Shown piece after piece: positions 45,601 through 54,808 of a DNA stretch of 64,000 bases (the first letter of the stretch is position 1; every line of letters begins with the position of its first letter). The DNA is taken from positions 6,911,608-6,975,607 of the forward strand of contig OY755191.1 in NCBI GenBank assembly GCA_963576735.1, read 5' to 3'. The stretch comes from Bedellia somnulentella. Taxonomy: Eukaryota; Arthropoda; Insecta; Lepidoptera; Bedelliidae. The position numbers were made by a program, and so were the translations under genes. The notes beneath the pieces are model-generated. The model was given only the letters and a program-made list of their open reading frames with translations, was not told the origin of the DNA and ran no database searches.

Positions 45601-46534
45601 AGTAGAATTTTCTTGCGGTAAAGAGTTTTCTATTAAATAATTTTTAGAGACTAGAACGAACAGAGTGGAATGACAGCTGCATAAGTGCTATGTTTGTTTG
45701 AGCGTAAAATATTACTCTTTTCAGTTTGATAAAAAGTTTAGTAATGATGTCAGCTGGTTCGGTTACTATACACAGTGGTTCGAATTTCAATCAATACACG
45801 GTTTCGGTTGGCGAGTGTAACACAGTGTTGATACGATAAACAATTTTATCAAAAAACAGCTCATATTGCATGTAATGTAGACATTTAGTTGATACTAGAT
45901 GGTAGACACCCAATTACATTTAACAGACTGATATGTATTACAAAAGAGATGTAATGGCAATCCTGTCCAGGCGGGTGAAAAGTATAAGGCGGCTGTTGAG
46001 GGTTTAAAAGACGAAGTGGTTAGAGAACAATAAATGGCTACTCTCAATTTTTTGTTCTTTCGTTAATAGACATGGACATAACATGCACGCTGTATGAACC
46101 TCCAAAAGATTGCAAAGAAGAGGAGGACTGGCGGGCGATGCGGTTGACAATGACTGTTTTTCTGCCAATCTTTTCATATTTCCCCTGTGATAAGTATAAA
46201 TTTTTTGAAGTACTGACTATCCATTTTAAACTATAACCGTAGATGAATGTATCTTACTAGCGTATAAAGATGTTTTGCTTCACTACCACTAAAATCTTTT
46301 CTGACAAATTCCTAAAAGATCAGTTTATCATAATATTTTCCGACTCCAAAATCCCAGCATTACCTTTTATGTTTTCAAAACAATTTTTCGGTCAGAATGT
46401 AACACTTGGCGAAAGAAATTCCTTTTTTCTTTGAATTTAATTTCAGCGTTTCATGTGGAGTATTGGAGCGTGACCTCGCGTTCTCCGGAGACATCTCAAA
46501 CAATAACAAAGGGTCTCTCGAATCTCAGTTTTCT

Positions 46535-47184
46535 GTTACTGTGTGGTATGAGTAGCATATGTTACTGTGTGGTATGAGTAGCATATGTTACTGTGTGGTA
46601 TGAGTAGCATATGTTACTGTGTGGTATGAGTAGCATATGTTACTGTGTGGTATGAGTAGCGTATGTTACTGTGGGGTATGAGTAGCATATGTTATTATGT
46701 GGTATGAGTAGCGTATGTTACTGTGTGGTATGAGTAGCATATGTTACTGTGTGGTATGAGTAGCGTATGTTACTGTGGGGTATGAGTAGCATATGTTATT
46801 ATGTGGTATGAGTAGCGTATGTTACTGTGTGGTATGAGTAGCATATGTAAGTGTGTGGTATGAGTAGCATATGTTACTATGTGGTATGAGTAGCGTATGT
46901 TACTGTTTGGTATGAGTAGCATATGTTACTGTGTGGTATGAGTAGCGTATGTTACTGTGTGGTATGAGTAGCATATGTAACTGTCTGGTATGAGTAGCGT
47001 ATGTTACTGTGTGGTATGAGTAGCATATGTTATTATGTGGTATGAGTAGTATATGTTATTGTGTGGTATGAGTAGCATATGTTACTGAATGGTATGAGTA
47101 GCATATGTTACTGTGTGGTATGAGTAGCATATGTTAGTGTGTGGTATGAGTAGCATATGTTACTGTGTGGTATGAGTCGCCGAT
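46535..47184 (+). repeat. Minisatellite, 25 units of 26 bp
   Basis: Unit GTTACTGTGTGGTATGAGTA + GCATAT. Twenty-five units follow without a single indel (650 bp). Variants include GCGTAT endings, GTTATTATG starts and GGGG. Units 5-8 (46639-46742) and 9-12 (46743-46846) are identical as a 104-bp block, so a higher-order duplication occurred. The R copy at 22827-22852 has exactly one unit, followed by the same GTTAAGGAAATC. Confidence 0.95.
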
Positions 47185-47627
47185 GTTAAGGAAATCGTGG
47201 TATATCGTTGAATTTTTTTCATGATATACGTTAAATACCTTTTGGGACACCCGCTGAATATATGAACTTACTGAACCGTGTGATTGTTTATTTTTTATGA
47301 TATTTCTGAGCATTAAACCGTTTTAAATCGTATTTTAAATTAATTTGTTTAATTTAAATTGACTCGGTTATTTTAATTAAACATACACATAATTGTACTG
47401 TACTGTACTGTTTATTTCTACTATCCTTGTCCCCTATCAACTTCCAAATGTGGCCGAGGTGTTTCCAGCTCTGAAGCTCTGGCTACACCTTTTCGGGATT
47501 TATGGCTGTGAGTATATGTATGTATGTAAAATATTATCTCTACCTTATATTTATGTTTGAACATAGATTGGAGCAGTTAAGAGATAAGTTTTCTGCAAAT
47601 TTGTATAGTAAAGAAATGCTATTGATT

Positions 47628-47660
47628 ACATACATACATACATATACTCACGCCGTTAGT
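47628..47660 (-). mobile_element. Minimal LINE-B 3' end insertion
   Basis: (CATA)n plus CTCACGCCGTTAGTT, about 33 bp, within TGATT repeats. The R copy at 26765 reads straight through, so this is an extreme 5'-truncated LINE-B insertion. Confidence 0.6.
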
Positions 47661-47937
47661 TATGATTGTAACAAGATAAGTGGAAAATAGATAGTCAAAT
47701 AATAGATTTTGGTGGTGAACTTCCAAAACTGGCTAAGGATTTTTTTATTCTGAAGCTCTGGTTACCCCTTCTAGAGATTTATAGCCGTGAGTATATCATA
47801 TAGTATGTGAGTATTATGTATGTATGATCGTGGTGAGTTCCTAAATTGTCCAATAATCACTCTGTAAGCCCTGTACCCTTAGTCATACTGAAACAGATAG
47901 AATATTGTTAGTTAATGCTGATACTATTAGTATAAGA

Positions 47938-48124
47938 TCCCGCTGCAGGGATCTGCAGGTATCTGTTTATTAGATGAAACTACATTTTTATGAATGATAT
48001 TTTTTAGTAGAATAGAGAACAGCAGGGTTACCTGCTGTACTTTACTGTACTAACAATTATCATTCATAAAAATGTAGTTTTATCAAATAAACAGATACCT
48101 GCAGATTTATGCAGCGAAATCTTA
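47938..48124. mobile_element. Palindromic MITE with about 70-bp arms
   Basis: Inverted arms from TAAGATCCCGCTGCAGGG to TTTTTATGAATGATA and back (complement ends GCAGCGAAATCTTA). About 187 bp total; nearly the whole element can form a hairpin. Absent from the R copy near 27000. Confidence 0.75.
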
Positions 48125-48160
48125 GCCCATATATACATACAGAAAACTGTTAAGTGTTAA

Positions 48161-48365
48161 CCTCGTAACGCCCGTATAGAAATTGTTATGACTTGTAAGT
48201 TCTATCCAATGTATCTCTAATGAAACAAAAAAAAATATGTGCTGACTGCCCATTATTAAAATTAATGATATCTTTAACAAGAACTATTCCTAAGGCTTTA
48301 TTTTTTTTAATAGTTACTATTAATCACAGGAGTTTTGTTTCTCTGATACAACGGGCGTTACGAGG
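48161..48365. mobile_element. piggyBac-type MITE with TTAA target
   Basis: Inverted termini CCTCGTAACGCCCG flanked on both sides by TTAA (48157-48160 and 48366-48369). 205 bp, no coding capacity. TTAA duplication is the hallmark of piggyBac-family transposition. Confidence 0.75.
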
Positions 48366-48600
48366 TTAAAGATACGACCCAAAACAATAATAACAAACGT
48401 CCATCATTTGCACTTGAACTAACCTGAATAAGAAAGTCGTCTGCGAAGTTATGATTCAGCTAAATACACATAAGAAAGGCTTCTACATAGTAGAATTATT
48501 AAACCCGTGCTTAATGACTAGTCCGACGGCACATTTCACTTCCAACGCTAAATTGCAGTATGGTAAATTGGACACATTTATAAGTCGAGTATAATTACTT

Positions 48601-49900
48601 TGCAAGTGATGTAAACCTGTTTTAGATTAGCACCATATAATTCTACGCTTTTATGTTACAAGTTTTACGTGTTGAGCTTTATAGACTTGGATCAACATGG
48701 CTGTAAATTATATGCTGAAATGAGACATGTTTCCGTTTAGAATAGCACTATCCCATTTCTTCCTGTGGACGATTTACGAGACGATTAAGGGTTAAGTAAT
48801 AGTTTGTCGAAATAATTGAACCATTAATAAAGAGCTATAATCGTGTTTGCAGTCTAGATGCCTAAAATCAGTGCTGTATAGCTCACTCTTCAACACATAT
48901 GCTCAAAAAACAAATAAAAACTTGTAATAAAATATATTTTGTATCGAACTGATGCTACCTTCTAATCATCTAATGTAACATATTCTAAGTACTTAAGACT
49001 ATAGAGATGTGAACTACTTGAAAGCACCGCTGTCACCTAGTTCTTAGTCGTCTTTTGTCTCGGGATCAAAGGGGTGTCGAAGGGGAGCGGAGGGGAGCGG
49101 AGGGAGCTTCGGATAATGTGTTTGTGGCCGGGATTACGTGAGAATTCCCTATTCAATATTAAATGTATACCATTCCGATACATTAATCTACATATTGTAT
49201 CAACTAATAGTTCTGCTGGCTTAATTTATATGCTAGTCGTACGGAAATGTATGATACGCTTACTCGTGGCCTATTTTCAGAGGTTTGTTTGGTAAGATAG
49301 AAGTAATGTATGTCACTACAGCAATGTTTGCATATAATTAATTATTATCACTAGAAGTTTATATCGTGAATGTTTGAATTGTCGTGAATAATTAAGTATC
49401 ACACAAAAGGGCGTGGCGGAGGGGCGAAAAACCGATGCAATATTATTAAAAGATTTGAATAGAAAACTTTTTATTGCACAACATAATTAAATTAATTTAC
49501 AAATCATTGTGCTCTTAAGAAGATTGGCAATTTTCAGTCTTTTCACATAAAGCAATCTCTTGCCGATAGTAGGTAAAGATTGGGGAGTCCTCCCCAATCT
49601 CTCGCTGCTTTTCATCAAAATTATATTTATTTCTGAATTTCTATTTGCAGATCGTTCTAATTTGCAGATCAATTCAAATATATCTAGTCCCTCCAATCTT
49701 TAAGTGCCTTTTTTTTCCACCAAAAGTATTTGTATTTTATCTGTTGTTTAATTTCAATCAATCTTTATTGAACTAATGCTACTTTTTGTTTTTGTTTCAA
49801 TCTGTTTCCGCTTTTAGAAATATTCAACATGCTACCTGTTTTGTTATCATTTTAGTCATAATAACATAAACCACCATATCGTACATTGTGTGTGTGTGTG
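48601..49900. other. Mostly gene-free stretch before the Polinton
   Basis: 48732-48795 is a SINE-alpha head fragment (TTAGAATAGCACTATCCCAT). 49080-49110 has short GGGAGCGGAG repeats. A reverse frame at 49696-49487 (TIGKRLLYVKRLKIA) shares its core DNA with 27770-27803. A (TG)n run lies at 49887-49904. The left end of the Polinton must lie somewhere here, but I could not find it. Confidence 0.45.
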
Positions 49901-49991
49901 TGTGTATCATTGTTTCTGATAGGAACTATCTGGTTATTATAATTGCAAAAGGAACAAGAAATATAAATAAAATACATTCGTGCTTTAAAAT

Positions 49992-50477
49992 TTATATAAT
50001 ATTTTTTAAAATACACCATTTTCGTAAACATGTCACATTTCGTAACGCACAAGTAGTGGAATGATGAATACAATTATGAATATCATTACTTAACTTAAAT
50101 TCTTCATACAACATTAACAAACTAGGACAATTCATCTCTTCTAAATTAATAACATCTTTATAGTCCAATAATATATCTTTAATCCAATTCACTTTTTCAG
50201 TACCTTTGCAGTAAACAGTTTTATCAAACAAAAAACTAACAACTATTGTCAGACACTTTTCATAAGTAACAAAGCCTTCGTTCCAATTTATTTGTTTGTT
50301 TCTTTCTATCCACCTTATTTGCTTTCTTTCTGTATCTGATAGTCTATAGGATGGAAAAGGTGACTTTACCAAAAATACTTGCATTTGATTATCACATGCG
50401 ATTGCAATTTCTTTTAAAATAAATTGGTTGTCATCTTTTTTGAATCCTTGCACGTCTACAATGGCTATAGATGTCAT
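49992..50477 (-). CDS. Polinton conserved protein, 161 aa
   Basis: ATG 50477 overlaps the stop of the major capsid gene (ATGA at 50474-50477). Begins TSIAIVDVQGFKKDDNQFIL; the middle has LSDTERKQIRWIERNKQINW, and the C-terminus has CIHHSTTCALRNV. I recall similar proteins in insect Polintons, always uncharacterised. The IVDVQGF..KEIAI start resembles the first strand of a DnaQ/RNase H-like exonuclease fold, but the catalytic DxE is not present, so any such link is a guess. Position after the capsid genes suggests a late or virion-related role. Confidence 0.7.
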   Translation of the reverse strand: MTSIAIVDVQGFKKDDNQFILKEIAIACDNQMQVFLVKSPFPSYRLSDTERKQIRWIERNKQINWNEGFVTYEKCLTIVVSFLFDKTVYCKGTEKVNWIKDILLDYKDVINLEEMNCPSLLMLYEEFKLSNDIHNCIHHSTTCALRNVTCLRKWCILKNII

Positions 50478-51685
50478 GATATTTTTCGCACTATGTTACT
50501 TAACGGTCGATACTCTACAAGGCGATCGTTAATAATTAAACAGTAAGCACTAGTATCCTTAGGAATATCGATTAAACTTTCGATTTCCAGTCGAACATCG
50601 ACAGGGCCCGTTTTCAAATTTTCGTTTTGCCTTGAGCAATCTATTACAAATATTGGAGCTTTTACTTTAAATTCTTGGTAATCAAGCAGCGGGTCCACTG
50701 AAACGTTATAAAATGACTGACGAAATTTAGTGTACATGTCATATAATATACTGTATTTGTTTTCATCAAACTTTAGATTAAGTGCATCATAAGGGTAGTA
50801 ATAAGAATTTAAAAACAATTTAATGTTCGTTAAATTACAGTGATCAAAAAAGGTGCTCTCACGCGTCTTATTATTTTTCCGACTAGTTTGTAATCCAAAT
50901 ATAACGTAACGAGGTTTTTCTAATTGTGAAGTTGTTTTTATAGCCCACGAATGTTTTGTAGTTTGAGGCAATAATGGATACTCATACAGATCCCAATTCC
51001 TAAATGCAATTTGAACTGCTTTGTCTTTTTCCAAATGTTTTAGCAATGTAAGCCTTTGCTGATCTGATACTTTGACATGAGGCATTCGCCACTGTACCTT
51101 TTGCAAATTAAGATTTAAAATTTCACCATTATTTAATACTACGCTGTTTAAATTTGTGCTGCTTCTGTTAAGTATAAGTTCATGCTTACAATTTATGATA
51201 TTTTTTTTATAATCTTCAGCAAAACCTAGTAATTTATTCAATGGTAAAAGAACACAAAATCGACCATCTTGTTCTGGAAATCCATCCACTTTCCACCCCC
51301 ACATTTCAGCGGCTTTGCTTTCTCCACTGTTCATGGATACTAAAGATTTTAATGTAGTTGTTATTCCAGCATTTCTGATACGATCTATCTCAACGCCATT
51401 CATTTCATATCTAATATCTTGAAATAAAAACGATATGGCATTATTTGTTAATTTAACATTTTTTTTTATCACTGTACTATCTTTTTCTTTTACTTGCACA
51501 AGGAAACTTCCTTCAATATATATTGCACTAGCAGAAGGTAATAGATAAATATCTTGCTGATGAATAGGTATGCGAATTTCATCATTTTCGTTAAAACTGT
51601 TGTTGTACGGATTATATGTATGGACTTCATAACTTTCGATAGAATTATCGAATTGTGGATAATCAGATATCTGAAGGACAGTCAT
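50474..51685 (-). CDS. MCP: Polinton major capsid protein (double jelly-roll)
   Basis: 403 codons. The N-terminal region, roughly residues 1-190, carries RIPIHQQDIYLLPSASAIYI and SFLFQDIRYEMNGVEIDRIR. The C-terminal region carries RYVIFGLQTSRKNNK, FDHCNLTNIKLFLNSYYYPY, FVIDCSRQNENLKTGPVDV and DTSAYCLIINDRLVEY. These are the signature blocks of the insect double-jelly-roll-like family, the hexon-type capsid protein shared with adintoviruses, virophages and adenoviruses. Length is normal and there is no break. ATG at 51685 overlaps the TGA of the 64-aa gene; its own TGA overlaps the next ATG. Expected role: trimeric building block of an icosahedral capsid. Confidence 0.85.
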   Translation of the reverse strand: MTVLQISDYPQFDNSIESYEVHTYNPYNNSFNENDEIRIPIHQQDIYLLPSASAIYIEGSFLVQVKEKDSTVIKKNVKLTNNAISFLFQDIRYEMNGVEIDRIRNAGITTTLKSLVSMNSGESKAAEMWGWKVDGFPEQDGRFCVLLPLNKLLGFAEDYKKNIINCKHELILNRSSTNLNSVVLNNGEILNLNLQKVQWRMPHVKVSDQQRLTLLKHLEKDKAVQIAFRNWDLYEYPLLPQTTKHSWAIKTTSQLEKPRYVIFGLQTSRKNNKTRESTFFDHCNLTNIKLFLNSYYYPYDALNLKFDENKYSILYDMYTKFRQSFYNVSVDPLLDYQEFKVKAPIFVIDCSRQNENLKTGPVDVRLEIESLIDIPKDTSAYCLIINDRLVEYRPLSNIVRKIS

Positions 51686-51876
51686 ACTTTAAACCCAATT
51701 GCTTGAAGAAATACTCTATTACTTTTTGAGATTTTAATGTTTTGTTTTTTATGTCCGTGACTGAACCGTTTGACAACCCGCTTGATAGTGGTATTATTTT
51801 TATTTTTACCTTGTATTTTATAAGCACTACCATAATCGTTATATACAATCATTTTAATTTTCGCAAGTGAAGACAC
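51682..51876 (-). CDS. Polinton small basic protein, 64 aa
   Basis: Lies between the minor and major capsid genes; starts inside the end of the minor capsid gene (28 nt overlap) and ends in ATGA with the major capsid start. Lys/Arg-rich (IKRVVKRFSHGHKKQNIK) and ends FLQAIGFKV, an ending I have seen just upstream of Polinton capsid genes. A DNA-condensing or capsid-associated role is plausible. A second frame of 61 codons covers almost the same DNA (51663-51848), but lacks this conserved ending. Confidence 0.6.
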   Translation of the reverse strand: MSSLAKIKMIVYNDYGSAYKIQGKNKNNTTIKRVVKRFSHGHKKQNIKISKSNRVFLQAIGFKV

Positions 51877-52523
51877 AACTGTATATTTTCGTTTATGAAA
51901 TCAATCAGTTTTCCTTTTACATCCAAAACCCTAACTGTTATTGACGAAATATGTCGTTTTCTTATTGGAAAGTAAATTACGGTTTTCGGAACTTCAATCA
52001 ATTGATGTCCTGACGGAATATTTAGCACAAACTCGTGGATTATATGTGTGGGTTCACCGTTAGTGTATGAGCCCTGTATGAGATCACTTTCTATCTGTAT
52101 CACAGACACTGGAAGAATGTTTATAGGGTGAGTCGATTCATGCCATTTATAGGGTTCTAAAATCGTTTCTGGAAATCCCAATAATGAACCTATACTATTT
52201 TTAACTTTTAAATTAATTGATTTTGTACAAAATAGAGAACACTTAAAAGTATTGTTGTTAGGTTGAATGATTAACTGACAGTCCTTTATTTTAGATTTGA
52301 GATATTCTTGTATATCAAATAGATCGTACGTACCAATAGGAATTTCAACGACTCCATTATCGCCGTAAGAAAATATATTATTGTTTTCATGAATATTAGG
52401 AATTGTATTAAAAGTCGAAAAATATAATAAACCACATTCATAATTACTATCTAACATTAAGGGAGGATTAAATTCACATTGAAGTATAGAAGTGTTGCCT
52501 GTGATGGTTAATGTTAAAGACAT
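51849..52523 (-). CDS. mCP: Polinton minor capsid (penton-like) protein
   Basis: 224 codons. Predominantly beta: SLTLTITGNTSILQCEFNPP, YECGLLYFSTFNTIPNI, IPIGTYDLFDIQEYLKSKI, GSLLGFPETIL, HIIHEFVLNIPSGHQLIEVP, ITVRVLDVKGKLIDF. The IPxGxYxxxDI..YL, LGF and late VRVLDxxG..ID blocks match the single jelly-roll penton-base-like protein of insect Polintons. Length is usual for the family. It would occupy the five-fold vertices. Start ATG 52523; a 42-nt gap separates it from the upstream protease end. Confidence 0.8.
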   Translation of the reverse strand: MSLTLTITGNTSILQCEFNPPLMLDSNYECGLLYFSTFNTIPNIHENNNIFSYGDNGVVEIPIGTYDLFDIQEYLKSKIKDCQLIIQPNNNTFKCSLFCTKSINLKVKNSIGSLLGFPETILEPYKWHESTHPINILPVSVIQIESDLIQGSYTNGEPTHIIHEFVLNIPSGHQLIEVPKTVIYFPIRKRHISSITVRVLDVKGKLIDFINENIQLCLHLRKLK

Positions 52524-52565
52524 CGTGATGAACTAAACCTTTTTTTCAACTCGTTCCTTATTTAT

Positions 52566-52961
52566 CTATCTAGATTCCCAAAATGAAAATAAGAATTTCA
52601 AACATAAATGACCACATATATACGGATGAGTTTTTTGTTCATTATTGTAATTGTAAAATATATTCGATCCTATATATTTTACTAATTCTTCAGGGGGTTT
52701 TAAATTTCCATAACTATCAAAATATTCTACATAGTTGCCACATTTTGCGTAGGCTACCCAATGAGTTCCCGAATTTTGAGATGTATCGAGATTGATAATA
52801 CCACATTCTTTTTTTAATGGTTTCCTAGGTAATTCATCTCTCATAAATACTCCTCTAAAATGCGGAATGTGCTTGCTAAAATTAAGTAAATCAATATTAG
52901 TAAGCGCCCTTTTAGGTAGCCTCGAAACTAGTTTTTTCCATTCACATAAATTTTTAAACCA
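52566..52961 (-). CDS. PRO: Polinton adenain-type cysteine protease
   Basis: Catalytic triad visible: GTHWVAYAKCG (His), EYFDSYGNLKPPEELVKYI (Asp/Glu region), ICGHLCLKFLFSFW (Cys), the order of adenovirus/Ulp1-type proteases that mature capsid precursors. The only in-frame ATG is 52844 (MRDELPRKPLKKECGIINLD). Yet conserved-looking sequence extends upstream in the same frame (WKKLVSRLPKRALTNIDLL, IPHFRGVFMRDELP) to a TGA at 52962-52964, overlapping the preceding gene. So either translation begins at a non-ATG codon or by coupling or frameshift, the start was lost, or a splice joins it. Confidence 0.8.
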   Translation of the reverse strand, partial: WFKNLCEWKKLVSRLPKRALTNIDLLNFSKHIPHFRGVFMRDELPRKPLKKECGIINLDTSQNSGTHWVAYAKCGNYVEYFDSYGNLKPPEELVKYIGSNIFYNYNNEQKTHPYICGHLCLKFLFSFWESR

Positions 52962-53422
52962 TCACTATGTTGTCTAAGACGAAGTCCTTTTCCAATGTAC
53001 AACTCTTCCATTTTTTGATTATGTCTTTTAAGTTCTTGCAAGCGCTCTTTAGCCGATTTTGTGGCATTAATAGCTCTAGCAATGCCGGCTGCACCACCAG
53101 CCAAGCCTCCCGCAGCAGACAATCCGGCAAATATTGGTATCAAGGGTAAAAACCCTCCGACTTTTGGAACAGGTATTACTCGTGGAACATTTACAGGTGT
53201 GTTTGAATCTGATGTCAATTCGTTTGCAATAGCAACAGCTAAGTCTATGGCTGCCTTTTTACAAGTAGGCTTGAATTTCTTAATATGTTTCTTTGTAAGA
53301 GTAACAATGTTTTTAAATGTTTTCTTGATTCCAGTACCAGTTTTAACTTCTTTTTTGTATGATGCATTCTCACGTTTTCTAATTTTATTAATTTTTGTTT
53401 TTTTTAGTGTCTTCCTTAGCAT
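52928..53422 (-). CDS. Polinton glycine-rich hydrophobic protein, 164 aa
   Basis: Three parts: a very basic N-terminus (LRKTLKKTKINKIRKRENAS), a hydrophobic glycine/alanine stretch at residues 99-124 (FLPLIPIFAGLSAAGGLAGG), and a charged amphipathic helix (KERLQELKRHNQKMEELYIG). The C-terminus has GKGLRLRQHSDGLKIYVNGK. A recurrent insect Polinton gene. By analogy with adenovirus core and cement proteins it may bind DNA or perturb membranes, but this is inference. Its 3' end overlaps the open frame of the protease. Confidence 0.65.
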   Translation of the reverse strand: MLRKTLKKTKINKIRKRENASYKKEVKTGTGIKKTFKNIVTLTKKHIKKFKPTCKKAAIDLAVAIANELTSDSNTPVNVPRVIPVPKVGGFLPLIPIFAGLSAAGGLAGGAAGIARAINATKSAKERLQELKRHNQKMEELYIGKGLRLRQHSDGLKIYVNGKN

Positions 53423-53511
53423 TTTTATTTATCTTTTAATATAAAGGGAATAACTACTACTCTTTCTTCCAAGTCTCGAACATAAATGAGATGAAATAGA
53501 TCGTTATTTAC

Positions 53512-54444
53512 TTATAAAACTCTTGATTTATGTATCCAACAGTTTTCTTCAGCAGGTAAACCCAACCATTTAACTAGTAATTTGTCACCTTTCTTTTTTA
53601 TTACATTTTCAATGAGATAAACGTTTGGATATAAAGTTTTTTGTAATTCTTGAGGATAAAATGAACCCAAAATGGGTCGATGTCGTGCATCTTTTAAAAG
53701 ATATGTATACGGATTCGTATTCTGTACTTTACTAATCCTAAATATTTCAGTCGACCAATTTGGAGTGAATCCTTTTTCAAATGTTCCTTTATATTTACTA
53801 ATACGGACATTGTCTCCTACGTTAAGTTTTGATATACCTTGTTTTGATCTTTCATTTGATTCTAATTTCCTATATCTATCTAATACAGTTTTCTTAACAT
53901 TGATATTAACTTGACTTGGTTTGAGCCCGATTGTTCTATGAACAGTATTATTGTATGATTTTATTAATTTAGAAAGAACATTATTGCACCATAAATAACT
54001 ACCTTGTAAACTAAACTGCTTGTACATTTTACCTTTAATGGTCCTTATAAATCTTTCTACAATGGATGCCTTTTTGGTGGAATATGTAGAATAATGATTT
54101 ATTTTATATTGATGTAGTAACTGTTTCAATTTCTTGTTGTAAAATTCAGTTCCTAAATCTGTTTGCAAATTTTTTGGAATGCGACCTTTGTTTAACAAAT
54201 CTTGAAACGCAAGTGTTATACATTCCATACTCTTTTGTTTTAAGGGGTAAGCCCAGGCATACTTAGAAAAGGTGTCAATTACTGCTAAAATATATTTGTA
54301 GCCAGAATTTTTATTAGAAAAAGACTGCATATCTATAAGATCAGCTTGCCATAGATCATCTATGTCCTTCATTACAACTTGTCTTCGAGGAAAATTTTTT
54401 CTTGCTTGTTTATGAATTTCGGTAACCACACTTTCTTTGCTCAT
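53512..54444 (-). CDS. INT: Polinton integrase (retroviral type)
   Basis: 310 codons. The catalytic core has DLWQADLIDM (Asp35), LQTDLGTEFYN (Asp96) and KKASIVERFIRTIK (Glu130), the DDE triad of the rve family. A C-terminal region with LNVGDNVRISKYKGTFEKGF follows, then a chromodomain-like end (VIKKKGDKLLVKWLGLPAEE, NCWI). The N-terminus is short (VVTEIHKQARKNFPRRQVV) without a full HHCC finger, as usual for insect copies. ATG 54444 overlaps the stop of the upstream gene (ATGA). Role: cutting and joining of element ends into host DNA. Confidence 0.9.
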   Translation of the reverse strand: MSKESVVTEIHKQARKNFPRRQVVMKDIDDLWQADLIDMQSFSNKNSGYKYILAVIDTFSKYAWAYPLKQKSMECITLAFQDLLNKGRIPKNLQTDLGTEFYNKKLKQLLHQYKINHYSTYSTKKASIVERFIRTIKGKMYKQFSLQGSYLWCNNVLSKLIKSYNNTVHRTIGLKPSQVNINVKKTVLDRYRKLESNERSKQGISKLNVGDNVRISKYKGTFEKGFTPNWSTEIFRISKVQNTNPYTYLLKDARHRPILGSFYPQELQKTLYPNVYLIENVIKKKGDKLLVKWLGLPAEENCWIHKSRVL

Positions 54445-54794
54445 TTTTTCTTTATTTTCGCGGAATTCGCATCTAAGTGTTGTTGAACGCTATATATATC
54501 CCTTGTTAATTCTTTTGTAGCCTGTGTAAAGTTTTTACTTATTGTCTTGAGTTGAGAAGATAATGTGTCAAAAATTTTGTCAACGTAATGTTTAGTTGCA
54601 CAGTCTTGAGAATCGATTGGTGCTCCGATGTTTTTAATAATTTTATTTTTAGCATCTAAGTTACAATCTTCCGTCAAATCAATACAGCGCTCATGATACA
54701 TAGCTTCAATATTTTTTTGTTTTTTAAAAATATGATGCCCAAACTTGTCAACGTTCATGATTGACTTTCTTTTATTGACTAGTTGAGTAATCAT
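54441..54794 (-). CDS. Polinton small protein, 117 aa, coiled C-terminus
   Basis: Starts MITQLVNKRKSIMNVDKFGH. The middle NKIIKNIGAPIDSQDCATKH plus YVD resembles a short repeat known from tail/fibre-like and other Polinton proteins. The C-terminal 45 residues look coiled-coil (LSSQLKTISKNFTQATKELT). Overlaps the integrase start by ATGA. A fibre- or scaffold-like role is possible; uncertain. Confidence 0.6.
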   Translation of the reverse strand: MITQLVNKRKSIMNVDKFGHHIFKKQKNIEAMYHERCIDLTEDCNLDAKNKIIKNIGAPIDSQDCATKHYVDKIFDTLSSQLKTISKNFTQATKELTRDIYSVQQHLDANSAKIKKK

Positions 54795-54808
54795 GCTGCA
54801 AGCTTTAT

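Larger units (their letters stand above)
45601..48600 (+). repeat. Repeat R, copy 3
   Basis: Collinear with 20640-27180, without the five insertions found there, but with a minisatellite (46535-47184), a LINE-B tail (47628-47660) and two MITEs (47938-48124, 48161-48365). The stretch 45720-46190 also matches 13790-14240. A zinc-finger-like block (45600-45740, remnants of CGKEFS) is present but broken. Confidence 0.7.

Noticed and set aside
46535..47184. CRISPR array
   Set aside because: Repeats are directly contiguous 26-bp units without spacers, in a eukaryotic genome: a minisatellite.
49487..49696. Extra Polinton gene at the left edge
   Set aside because: Short frame, no family resemblance; its core DNA recurs at 27770, away from any Polinton.
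51663..51848. 61-codon reverse frame between capsid genes
   Set aside because: Overlaps the 64-codon frame that has an ATGA link and the conserved-looking FLQAIGFKV end; the latter is preferred.
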